A stretch of 64,000 nt of DNA, taken from NCBI RefSeq assembly GCF_020283565.1, contig NC_060064.1, forward strand, positions 22,030,337-22,094,336, read 5' to 3'. Each line of letters opens with the position of its first letter. Within the stretch, counting starts at the first letter, position 1. Shown one piece after another: positions 21,401 through 32,389 of the stretch. Source of the stretch: Trifolium pratense (Eukaryota; Streptophyta; Magnoliopsida; Fabales; Fabaceae). Made by a program: the position numbers and the translations under genes. The notes under the pieces are model-generated. The model did no database searches, was not told the origin of the DNA, and saw nothing but the letters and a program-made list of their open reading frames with translations.

Positions 21401-24400
21401 CAAAACAATATTGGGATCACCGCCCCAACGGAAATCAATGTCCATTGTTATTTGACCTTTTTTAAGATTCTGAACACGAATACCTGCATGGATGAACAAA
21501 TTATGCATGTATTATTTCTTCATATACAAAAGTTGACATTTTTGTTCTGCCTTATTCAACAGTACTGACAGGTGTAACCCATAAGTCAAACAGTTTTAAT
21601 AACAATCTCATCAATGCTGTCCACATTTTCATATATTTGTAGATTCTAATAAGAAATATTGTTGTTACAAGGCTTATGTTGTATATCACAAACCTGAAGT
21701 ATTTTTTCATAAAACTACAAACTGCAAATTTTATTGATCTGTTTCATATAATTAATTATTCAAGACATATCAAATCTTGAATCTCACAAAATAGTTTATT
21801 TCCAAAATTTTGATTCCAAATGGCAGTCGTTGCTTGATATGTCACATGTAAGTAAAACTTTAGCCATGGACTTAGGATTGTGGCATGCCATGACCTTGGA
21901 CCTCACTGAACATTTTAATACCAAGAAAAATACAAAATGCATTGTTACTTGTTAGTTAACAAAGATCCTGGCCCCCCTCTTTCAAACAAATTAAAAAGTA
22001 GTTTCCATCATAACAGTTGATGGTCAGAAGGTTTTCTAAAAAGAAGACCGAGGTTCCTTCTCATTATGAACTTCAATTGATGATAGGGACTTTTTTAACT
22101 CAGGGAAGTTTAGGTTATAATAGTCGTGCATTGGTTCTATTTCGTGTTATATGTTTACATGAACTCCTCTGCAAATTTGAAAACAGAACTCTAAATTTTT
22201 CTTATCAAAATATTAAAACAAAGAAAATGAAGAATGAACTTCAGACAACAGACAGTAAACTTTAACATAGTAAGTCAAAGTGCCTCAAAATGAACCAAAA
22301 CTCTCCAATATCATTGGATATCAATTATAAAACCCACTTCAAGCAACCATGGAAAGAGTGTCAATGAGAAGCCACAAGTATAACCTAATCACATTACATA
22401 ACAAGGCCACAGGAATAAAAAAATATGGGCTTTCCTCTCCAACCAAATTAAGTTACAGGAGATAAAGGGAGAAGAGAAAAACATCATGCATTATGATATT
22501 GTCATGTTTGGCCCCCTTAAAAATGTTTTAAACACGGTTAAAAAGTATAAAACAAAAATGGATACGAAGTTTTGGATAACTTGCATTGGAGAAACTTTTG
22601 TTGCATATGAAGCAGCCTAAAAGAACTGTTGTCAAAATAAATGACATGTCAACCTCGTTATCTGAATTTATACACAGCATTAGTACGATCAGCAGGGAAA
22701 GGAATAAAACCAACAATAACCGAAGCCTTTTAATTTAACAACCAACACCATAATGTGCAAACAGGAAAAAGAATGAAGAAAGGAATCTCTGTGGATTGGT
22801 ACCTTCAATTTTTGGAGCTACATTTCCAAGGGACAGCTTACTGAACTTTAACGAAGAAATTCCAGGAGGTCTATACTCTTCTAATAGTGGTTCAACAGAT
22901 TCTCTTATCACCATAGTTGCTGCCTAAAAAAGCAAATACAAACAAGATCAAGATAATGTCATTTATTTAAGCAACGTATGAACACCCCTCCTGAAGGAAG
23001 ATTAGGAACGAAAACCAAAGTTTAAAGGTCTCATGGAGCTTGAGCACAAGAGGGTTTATGTCTAAGGAAAGCAAGGTGCATATTGCAAAGAACATAACTA
23101 GTTTTTTTAATCATAGATTTTATCAGAATCAAATATTTGTGGTTTTGATTTTTGAGTTTCTAAACTTATCAATTAAGAATCCGGAATTTAGTGTCTACCC
23201 ATAATCGACTTTCTCTCATTCAAACTGAACAATTGGAGTGTTAGAAACAATGTAATTCATACCATAACAAATAAACAAACTAATTCTAATTATTGCATAA
23301 AATATATTAAATAACATACTACAGAAACAAGGGAAACATCAAGAACTAACCTGTAAAATAATAAATCTAATAAGAAATCAATAAACATCACAAAAACTGT
23401 TCTATATATTTTTTATTTATTATACAAACAAGTTTACTCACATCTGCCACAAATGGCCACAATTTGGACAGCAGCTTGTTTAGCCATTTCACCTGAAAAG
23501 CCCATCAACAAGGGTGATAAATTGGTTTTGCAATCCATTTTTAGCTTAAAAATATAGGAAGGATCATACATGGGGAACATACATAGTATACGAACCAAGA
23601 AACAATAAATATAGTTTCTAAATTTAAATTTAGCTGCATCATTCATACTTGATGCATTGCTAATGCCTAATAATATGATAGGATCGTTTGTAAAATCATT
23701 TCAGTATAAAGCTAAGTATCACAACAAGAGATGATAATAAAACCTGCTCATATACAGGGAAAGATATCCATTCAGGTAAATTTTCACCACAAATTTTCTT
23801 TAATTCATCTCTATTAAGGGATCCAAGGAGTTTAATGTCAACTGCCTGCAGAGAAAAATGAATAATGTTAAGACAAGAATAAATAATACATCCACAAATT
23901 AATACACGGCATTTCTTGTTAGTGCTGTAATATTTAACATAATAGGAGTCCTAAAAAGTTTTAATTTTCCGTTTTCCTTTTCATCCCCTTGTTTTTCTTG
24001 GCTTCTTCGTGTAAATGGATTCCCTTGTACAATGTCTCAAGTTTGAGTGTAGTGAATGGAAAAACAGAATAGGCATCGGAGAGCTTTTCACCTTAAATGG
24101 TCCACCTGAATTGACCGGAATTAATCGAGTCTAATGTGGCTTTCGAATAGCAGCAGTCTAAGACCAAAAATATAACACAATGGGGAATTTGTAGGAAACT
24201 AAGAATCCTAAAGAATCCCCCTTTGATTATAACCCTATCCAATTTGGTTCTTTTGAGCTACAAAATGTTTCACAAATTCTCCCAGTAAATCATATTCAAA
24301 GTCCATAATATTGCAACCTTATATTATATGATTCTTTTTACACATGCATCACTAATAACTCAAATTGCACACTAATATGTTATTGGTTTTCAAAGCTACT

Positions 24401-24648
24401 AGTTATTCCATTCCATGAACTACTATATAAACTATGATATATCACTCGCACACTGATCATATCTTAATTCATCAAATTTATCTCGGCGGCATTGTTGATT
24501 CCAAGAAAATGAATAACATTGATCAACAAAATCCAAAATTTACCTTTGCAATTCGGTTGGCGCTTCTGTATCTGATCATTCGCTCCAATCCAGCCATCAA
24601 TCCAATGCCGAACAGCACCCCAAGAAAAATCCCAAAAAACAAACCCAT
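18458..24648 (-). CDS. SYT5: Plant synaptotagmin SYT4/SYT5-like membrane tether (SMP + C2)
   Basis: Eleven exons in consistent phase: 24648-24544, 23845-23744, 23492-23442, 22923-22803, 21483-21365, 21281-21183, 20706-20626, 20531-20446, 20240-20015, 19448-19284, 18934-18458. They give 543 residues (Arabidopsis SYT5 about 560). An N-terminal membrane anchor (2-20) is followed by an SMP lipid-transfer domain (about 65-245, with WPFVADAATMVIRESVEP and GISSLKFSKLSLG) and one clear C2 domain (about 262-370; KSDPYVVVHI, NPVWNEEFDL, FDEDIGQDK). The first calcium-loop acid is not canonical, so calcium dependence is uncertain. A charged helix (about 390-425) leads to a Gly-rich repeat tail. The family works at ER-plasma membrane or Golgi contacts. 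SYT4 and SYT5 cannot be separated with certainty. Confidence 0.93.
18580..18800 (-). repeat. In-frame 33-bp repeats coding an 11-residue Gly-rich tail in SYT
   Basis: The last exon encodes successive units of the type TAGAGLVGSGV, then shorter GAVGSGL units. At DNA level two 33-bp units (18708-18740 and 18741-18773) are nearly identical, showing recent in-frame expansion. The Gly-rich tail occurs in SYT4/SYT5 proteins, but copy number probably varies. Confidence 0.8.
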
Positions 24649-25090
24649 TTTTACAAACACCTTCAATACACAATTGATCAAAACATTATTAAAGTTGATG
24701 AAAAAGATCACAAGCATGCAAATCAATACAATGATGAAGCTAGATTAGAAACTTACAATGCGTGTAAGGAAAAGATCACAAAGAATGAAATGAATGCTAA
24801 TTAGGAAATGGATCGCAAAAGTGTAACCGAAAGAAGAAGAGTATATAATGTGATTCAGGAGTCTGTAACTGAATGTGGTTCGAAACTGTAATATTGTTTT
24901 CTTGACTGTTACGTCGATGTGAAGGATTGTTAAAGATTCTTTTGTCTCTTCCGTTCCGACACAAGATTGGAAAGAGAAACGAGAGTGTTCAAATCGATCA
25001 CCATTAATCAATAATCACCGTTGCCTTTTTTGGTAGAAACACCGTTGCCTTTTTCATTCGGCCTTTTCAGTTCTTTCTCTCTCTTTTTTA
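24649..25090 (-). promoter_or_regulatory. 5' leader and promoter region of the SYT gene
   Basis: The SYT start is at 24648 on the minus strand. AT-rich sequence is followed near 25070-25092 by a pyrimidine tract on the plus strand (TTTCTCTCTCTTTTTT). No sure TATA box could be assigned. Confidence 0.35.
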
Positions 25091-26165
25091 TCTTTGCAAA
25101 GTTTCATATTATTATTAATATTAATTTATTATTACAAGTTTTCCCTTTATTTATTATCCAATCATAGTTCAAATTCAAACACAGGAAGAAGAAAAATGAT
25201 ATTAAGATTTTAGTTTTTTACAAAATAACCAGATTGTCCCAATTTATTTTATTAAAGAAATTAAGTAATGACGATAATTTTTTTGTGAGAGATTAACTTT
25301 TAACCAATATTTTACTAATGATTTAATTCGTCACTATACCTCTACATTTTACACGTATTGAAATTGAAAATACTTCTTTATAGAAATCTTAATGTGTCTT
25401 CATGTAGCTGAGTCGATCGTAGACCAATTCCACAAGTCAATTTATTGGGTTTTGTCACAGGTCATTTGATGTATCATTTAGGTGAGTCAAACATATCGGG
25501 TTTAGGTTTGCTCCGTTTATCATCCTTGATTTATTGTCTATTTAAGAGAGAGATGGATACAAGTGAAGATTAATGAACCCGCTTTTAATGAATCTCACTA
25601 ATCTTTTTTCTTTTAGATACATAAAGGGGCCTAGACTCAAACATAGAAACTAAACAGAAATAACTCTATGGGTAGCAATCCCCTTTACATCCGCATTTAA
25701 TAAACTACTTAAAGCAACATGACATTGATCATATACGCAATGTCCCGGATCATGTTCACATCTCATGTTAGCAAAAGCATCTGCACAAGCATTCACTTTT
25801 GTATGAATGGCAAACAATAATCTCTCAATCCAAAGCTAAAAGCTTCTGAATTTCTTGTACAAGCCTCCATCCAGAGAAACTACCAAGATTAGAGTTTGTG
25901 TTTATCTCTCTTAAATTAACAACAAATGGGGAGTAGTAAATAGAGCAAACCCAAATTCATATATTACATGGACCCACATTCAAGTATTCATAGGAGGAAA
26001 TGGATTCTCGAATGATTTCAATCGTCCAATTTGTAATATAAATTTTTATTTACTTTCTGAGTTATTAATATATACAGACCAGTCTCAATCATAAGCAGGG
26101 TCGGCTTAGAGGCAGGGCAACCAGACCCACAGTTCAGGGCCGCAATATTTTTGTTGCTAAGATAT
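25091..26165. other. Intergenic, no gene seen
   Basis: AT-rich, without open frames of note or recognisable repeats. The end (about 26095-26160) has a GC-richer piece, AGCAGGGTCGGCTTAGAGGC, that looks like a transposon end. Confidence 0.45.
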
Positions 26166-26169
26166 TTAA

Positions 26170-26262
26170 TCACAAAATGTCAATTGGTCTAATGGTACGC
26201 GTGCTTCTTAAAACGATTTTAGCATGGTGAGATTGTGTGTTTGATTCTCACTTTTGTACACA
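26170..26262 (+). mobile_element. tRNA-derived SINE head
   Basis: CAATTGGTCTAATGGTACGC (A box) and TGTGTGTTTGATTCTCAC (B box) are about 35 bases apart. It cannot form a full tRNA cloverleaf by eye, so a SINE or tRNA relic is more likely than a working tRNA. Confidence 0.45.
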
Positions 26263-26340
26263 CTCTACAACAAACAAATAAGAGATCACTGAGACAAATA
26301 TTTAATTTATAGTACATTTAGAGAATTTTAATATTATATA

Positions 26341-28087
26341 GGCTAAATTAATTATTTGGTCCCTTAACTGAATTATTTGTTTCATTTTAGTACCTTAACT
26401 AATTTTTGTTCCTTTTAAGGTTCCGTTTGACAAAAATAGCGGTTGGCTGATAAGCTAGCTTATAGCTTATAGCTGATGGCTGATAAGCTAATTGAAGTGT
26501 TTGGTAAAATTAACGGTTCAACTGATTGATAAACGTAAAATGACATAAAAGGTCATTCTTAATATATAATAAAACCTCTTGTAATTTTTTTATAAAATCT
26601 ATATCTAATTAATATTTAAGATACTTCAAATTTAGTTATTTAAATTTATGAATTTAATATATCTTTTATATATTATTAAATTAAATTTTATTCTTTGAAA
26701 TTTTGTTTTAAATTTATTTTCATTTCAATTATTATACTTTATAAAAAAGATTAAACATAACATTTTTTAGGTTTTATAACAAACAAATTGCGTAAAAAAA
26801 CATTTTTAGGTTTTATAACAAACAAATTTATTTAACATTTTTTAAGTTTTTATAACAAATATAGGTACATACAGGTAATAACAAGCAAATTCCTTATACG
26901 GAATAACTTATATATAAAAGGATAAATTAAAAATAATGATACAATAATATAGGGGTACTTACAATGGACCTTCCGTTAGTCATATTGGTCCCTTTTGTTA
27001 ATTTTAATCCCAAATTTATATGGTGGACCAACATTATAAATGGTTCCATTGTTTAAAAAAAAAAAATTAAAAATGGTTCCATGGACCTCGATAAAAAAAA
27101 TTAATTTTAGTGAGTTGATCTTTTTATCAAAATTTAAATCATCAGATGTTATAAGTCTGAAATTTAATAGTGAACCACCTACATATAATTTTATTCTAGT
27201 TTTCTTCATCTTCTTCCTTTTTTTTCTTCTTCAATATTCATCACCATCTTCATAAGAAAATCCAAAAAATTTCATTCCTTAAATAAAACCCAAAAATTAA
27301 TAAATCAAATCCTAAAAAATTCAGAAATGTAGGAAATTAACCCAAAAAAATTGTATTAAGCGGTGGAAGACTGAAAGTGATAATAATATTCATAGCACAA
27401 CACCAACTACAACAACAAAATAGGAGAAAATTTTTACGCACTGCAACAACCATCGATGGTGGCGGTAGTGACGGTGCAACAAAGGGATTAAATAAGTCAA
27501 TGGTTGGTGCACCATGTATTGGTTTGCCAAAGTGCGCAACAAATCAAATCAAATCGTTCTTGGTGATGTATTGGAAAAAAAGCGGGGTTAATAATAATTT
27601 ATTGGTTTTAAATTTCCCAAAAATTCTTTATAAAAATTCTAAATTTCTTTTATTTTTGGATTTTAATTTTATAAGTATATTGAGTTTTGTTTAAGGAATG
27701 AAGATATTTGGGTTTTGATATTTGATTTTCTGGATTTTCTTATAGATGATGAAGGTTTATGAAGATGGTGATGAAGATTGAAGAAGGAGAGATGGAATAA
27801 AACGAAGAAATGTAGAATAAAATTAAGCGTTGGTGGTTCACTATTATATATCATAAACTTAAAAAATCCATTAGCTTAGATTGTGACAAAAAGATCAAAC
27901 AGTAAAAAAAAAATGATGTTTATGGTGGACTATTAACAATATTGGTACACCATATAGTTAAAAATTAACACAATGTACCAATATAATTAACGAATGCATA
28001 GTTAAAGACCTAAAAGGAACAGCAATTAGTTAAGAGACCAAAATAAAACCAATAATTTAGTTAAGTGACAAAATGAGTAATTTAGCC
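26341..28087. mobile_element. Long-TIR non-autonomous Mutator-like element
   Basis: The left end GGCTAAATTAATTATTTGGT and the inverse of the right end (GGCTAAATTACTCATTTTGT) begin inverted repeats that remain recognisable for several hundred bases, after discounting an insertion at 26421-26945 in the left arm. The flanks TATTATATA (26332-26340) and TAATATATA (28088-28096) match at 8 of 9 bases, as for a 9-bp target duplication. The centre (about 27260-27690) has only short open frames and no transposase motif. Confidence 0.7.
26421..26945. mobile_element. Nested insertion in the left arm of the Mutator-like element
   Basis: About 525 bp interrupt the left inverted repeat and have no partner in the right one. 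It starts with TTCCGTTTGACAAAAATAGC and a run of GCTTATAGCT palindromes, typical of plant hAT or MITE sequence. Class and exact ends are uncertain. Confidence 0.5.
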
Positions 28088-29515
28088 TAATATATATATC
28101 AATGTATATTTTTCAAAAACAAATGTATTATTTTAAAATTTGTTTCCTTTCTGCTTTTTTTTTTAATGGAAAAATTTGTTTCCTTTTATGAAATGATGAA
28201 GATTTTTTTATATAAATAAATAGAATCACTCTATAACTTATAATAAATAGAATCACTCTATATAGCTTATAAATAAGTTTACCACTTTATTTAAAAGAAA
28301 AAGATTTTCTATTTTTGAAAATAAAGAATTACGTAGTTTTTAAAATTAAGTCGCAATTTTTATTAAAAAACACTATTATTTTTTAATGAATATTAACTTG
28401 AAGGTGTATTTTATAATTAATTAATCCCTCTGGTACTAATTATAAGAGAAAAAAAAACAAAAAAGAACAATACCAAAGAGCACATAAATTGTTGTAATTT
28501 TTACACCTAATTGCCAAATATACCCTTATCATAGAATATTTTTTCTCACGTATAAAAAGTAACAAACCTGACATTACTCCACACGTGTCAACAAAGTGAC
28601 CCTTTTTCTTGTAATGAAGAATTTTTTTTGCAAAGTTTTGAATAAGAAGAAGCAAGTTCTAAGCTCTCTTGTCTTTTTAACTTCTTTGATCTTTCTAGTT
28701 CACTTCCCGATTAGTAGAAATACACTAAAATGAAAATCAAATTTCCCACCAAAATTGTTATACTACTAGATTTCCCACCAAAAACAAATTCACAAATTTT
28801 GCATAAGTATATTTAAAGGACATTAATGAAACTTTCAGCTTATTAAGATTAAAACATGAGATATAAACTTGAATGTTGAGTTCACAAACACTAATGTAGA
28901 AAAAACAAATGTAATTCATTTTGATTTAAATCATCCTCCATGCCTTGATGAACTTCAGTTTGATTTTAACTACCCCGTAGCCTTGATGATGATCACGCTA
29001 TAGTCAAAGTTTACCATGTTTTAATGAGGGTGGAGTTAATGGTGAGTGAGCCAAACCAGTCACCAAACTTCTCTCTTCAATGTGAAGTTAATTATGAGTC
29101 AAACCAGTCACCAAGCTTATCTCTTCAAGAAGATGTTAACCATATTGATCTTTTGTTAAATGGAGATGAAGATTAGTACTTAGTAGTGAAACTAAGGGCT
29201 ACTATTTACTTTGATAAAAAAAATTGTGGAATAGAAAAGAACGGTAAGAAACTCATTGATCACAAATTGTGTGTGTTTCCCTTAGGTGTGGTTATTATAT
29301 ATGTGTTAGTAATTGAATTTTGTTTTTTAGCCTCACATCCCGTGTTTTGTCTCGTACATAGTTGATCTTTTTATATGTTGGGTTAGCCTCACATCACAAA
29401 CCAGACGACAGTGTTTCCCGTAAATATTCTTTGTTTTGGTTGAAAATTTAGTTTCCAAAATAAGAGATAATTTAACAACTTTTAAATATTCTCGTCTCTA
29501 GGTAAGGAATGACTA
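28088..29515. other. Intergenic, no gene seen
   Basis: AT-rich. It includes two short similar units of about 55 bp near 29040-29145 that share CAAACCAGTCACCAA and CTCTTCAA. Otherwise I see nothing. Confidence 0.45.
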
Positions 29516-29567
29516 ATAAATGGATCCATAGTCATATAATCAGACTCTAAGAATGTTTTGGCTTGGG

Positions 29568-30419
29568 CAGTGGCGACTCCAGGATTGTTAGGGAGCCTGG
29601 GCAAATTTTTGGAGGGAATTTTATCAACCCAAATTTCGAATATAGAAATATTTAAACCCTGTTTTTCAATATTTAATTTTAGAAGGAATTTTTAAACAAG
29701 AAATAACAAGCAAAAGTATAGTCATGTTTCCAATATAATTAAGGCTCAACTAAATAAGAGACTACAATGAAAACTGAATCTACATCGACGTATAGAATTA
29801 TATTAAACTAGTTATTTATACAATCAAAACAGCTTATTTATATAATCACTTAACAATCAAAACAACTTAACAAATTTTAAAATTCAAAACATCAAGTCAT
29901 CAAACAAAGATTATAGATTGAGAAGGTTTTAGGTTGTTAAAAATTAGAATTAATTGCATATTTGGTCTGTTATGTTTATTTTAGGTTTCAATTTGTTCCC
30001 TTATTTTTAAAAAATTTCAAGTTGGTCCTTTTCCTCAAATTTTAGTTTAAATCGTCGACTTTTCTAATGAATTTGCGTACATAGACCACTTAGGAGAGTA
30101 CTATGTGAATGTTTTAGAAAAATTAACTCAAAATTTAACAAAAAGTTAGAAAAAATTAACTCAAAATTTAATGAAAACGACCAACTTATGTTGAGATCAA
30201 TAACATAAGAAACCAACTTGAAACTTTTAAAAAATAAGGGACTAAATTAAAATCTAAAATAAACATAAGAGACTAAATATGTCACGTACGGTACCTTTAT
30301 GAGATGCGTTTCTTTCTTTTATTTTTAATTTTTCTGTTTCTTATTATTATAAAAAAAAAAAAAAAACAAAGGGCAGCCCAGGCATGTGCCGGGCATGCCC
30401 GGCGGTAAAATCGCCAATG
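29568..30419. mobile_element. hAT-like non-autonomous element, 852 bp, perfect 8-bp TSD
   Basis: The left end CAGTGGCGA and the inverse of the right end CATTGGCGA form short TIRs. GGCTTGGG at 29560-29567 is repeated exactly at 30420-30427, an 8-bp target duplication as for hAT elements. No transposase is coded. The element carries a MITE at 29955-30283 and GC-rich subterminal sequence at 30370-30410. Confidence 0.82.
29955..30283. mobile_element. MITE nested in the hAT-like element
   Basis: About 75-bp inverted repeats: CATATTTGGTCTGTTATGTT at the left and the inverse of AACATAAGAGACTAAATATG at the right. The centre repeats AAAATTAACTCAAAATTTAA twice. The ends (TTGGTCT-TATG type) are of a kind common in legume introns and spacers. 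Confidence 0.72.
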
Positions 30420-30639
30420 GGCTTGGGTGAATAATAGAGTTTGTTGTCCCTGGAACATTAGATTTGCTTGTAATAAGCTAAACAATCTGATGTTAATAAT
30501 CATTCAAGAACGTGGAGTTTGTGCATGTTAACAGAGAAGCAAATGATTTAGCAGATGCCTTGGCAAAAAACGCTCAAGCTGGTGTGATAGCTGGATTCTT
30601 TGAGTTTAAGGTCATGATATTCATACTAAGACAAGAATA

Positions 30640-31738
30640 TCTAAAAGTGTTGAACTATATCTTGTTTTGAAATATACTTCTCATTTACCTATTACTTAAG
30701 AAAAGATTATCAACCCAATTGTTCAACCGTGTACCGCTTAATTAATAACCAACCTTAGAATTTAAATATCCCAATAACGTCAAAAAAGTTTAGATGTTGC
30801 TCGAAACTTCGTAAAGTCGTCCTAGTGTTGCAAATAGTTACATGCATTCTTTCGACAAGAGTGAGCCAAAAACTAATAAGAAACTCACCTGTACTATAAC
30901 TATTTTGTCCGTACTCAGTTGACAATCTTTGTCCTCAAACTCGGAGAATCCCAAACCCATCACAAATTGTTTAAGGAAGACAGAGGCCGAAAACAGAGCA
31001 AACACGAGAGAGAATGAAGACTCATTCATAGGTATAACTAAGAAAAATAATGAGATGACGACTATTGAGACACAAATTGGAAAAGTTAAATATCAAAACA
31101 TGAATTTGTTTAATACAAGTTTCATCTATCTTTTGGTATATATTTTGCAAACAGAGAAAAAATCATGAAAATTAATCTTATAGGGCATAGAAATAAACAT
31201 AAAACAAGGGTATAAATGTCATCTCACTCAGTGAGCATCTCTCTCTCTCCCTCACTCACTCACTCCACTCAGTCACCTCTTAACACTCACTCACCTCTTA
31301 CCGTACTCCTCATTTTTTTTCTTTTCCAACAAATTGAAGATCATATTGTTTTATGCTACTGTTATTGCTGCTGTGATGTTCATCACCATTAAAATTACAC
31401 AACAAGATTGTTCTCTTCATCACAAGTGTTAATGAGCATTCTGGTATATCCATCTATGCGAGTTTATACATTCTTCCATATTGTATTCGGTAGTTTCAAA
31501 CACATTTCATGATAACTAAGCTCATCAACATTGGTTTTAATTTTCAAAAAAATTATCTTACTAATATTTTTCTTTTTAACAAGAATTATCTTACTAATAT
31601 TAATTTAATTTTTTATTTCTTTTGTTAGTGTACTTAACATGTCCTCATGAGACACATTTAAAATAACCTTTACTTAATTAGTTAAATTAAAATAATTAGA
31701 CGTCGGTCCGTTCGTGCACAAATTTACTAAAAAATTAA
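30640..31738. other. Intergenic, no gene seen
   Basis: Short open frames only. A CT-rich tract lies at 31217-31310 (repeated CTCACTCA). It could mark an unrecognised transcription start, but no coding exon follows before the BEACH gene leader. Confidence 0.4.
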
Positions 31739-31921
31739 GTCATGCTAAACAGTGTCTCTGAGACACTTGTTAAGCATACCAAAAAAGGAAATAAAAAATA
31801 AAATTAATATTTAAAAGACAACCTTTGATACTTTTGAGGTATTGAATGCATGCATTTCGAGACAAAATTTATATTTTTAAATGCTTAACCAGTGACCCAG
31901 AGACACCATTTAGCATTTTTC
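31739..31921. mobile_element. Mutator-like MITE with perfect 9-bp TSD
   Basis: The ends GTCATGCTAAACAGTGTCTC and the inverse of GAGACACCATTTAGCATTTT pair as TIRs. AAAAATTAA at 31730-31738 recurs exactly at 31922-31930. The termini share the GCTAA..TGTC/CCC..GGAG layout of the MITEs at 697, 4051, 11068 and 14422. Confidence 0.8.
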
Positions 31922-31930
31922 AAAAATTAA

Positions 31931-32389
31931 AATAGGAGAGACATATATATCATCTAATGAATTACAGTTTTAGATATTTTTAGCGTTTATTTCTATTTTT
32001 AAAAAGTTATTTCACACATTTAAAAATGTTAAAGAAACCGATTCAAAATAAGCATTTTTTCTTTTTAAAAAAAAAAATGCATATCATGGAAAAAAAAGGC
32101 ATATTCTTAATCTATAAGATTTCTATTAAAAATAAGATTTAAGATTTATCTATCTAACTCTTTTTTTTTTTTTTTAATTTAATATTAAAACTAAAATAAA
32201 GATAATTGAAAATGGGCATATTCTTATTTCTATTTTTTTTTTCAAAAAAAAAAAAAAAAATTGAAATTGAAAATGAGAAATGAAGTTGCTTTGAAGACCA
32301 AGCCGGAGTTGACAAACTGAGTACGATATGGGTAAGAATTAAGAAATAGGGCCAAATTGCAGACTTCCGCCAACTACTATCTAAAACGG
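31931..32389 (+). promoter_or_regulatory. Upstream region of the BEACH C2 gene
   Basis: AT-rich with several long A and T runs (32160-32176, 32233-32261). The leader probably starts just before the CT-rich stretch from about 32395. No reliable TATA position. Confidence 0.35.

Larger units (their letters stand above)
29516..30630 (+). pseudogene. RNase H-like gene fragment (retroelement-type), split by a hAT element
   Basis: Before the insertion one frame reads SDSKNVLAW, and after it VNNRVCCPWN, then in a shifted frame KNVEFVHVNREANDLADALA. These are hallmarks of the RNase H-like domain in plant non-LTR elements and derived host proteins: the acidic SDS motif and the NREAN-LAD motif. One stop before SDS and a one-base frame shift near 30500 show that it is dead. 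The upstream part of the gene is not recognisable. Confidence 0.7.

Noticed and set aside
26170..26262. Possible tRNA gene
   Set aside because: A and B boxes are present, but paired arms for a full cloverleaf could not be found by eye; a SINE head fits better.
27377..27694. 105-codon open frame as a gene
   Set aside because: It lies in the core of the long-TIR element, lacks motifs and shows no splice structure. Kept only as a possible captured fragment.
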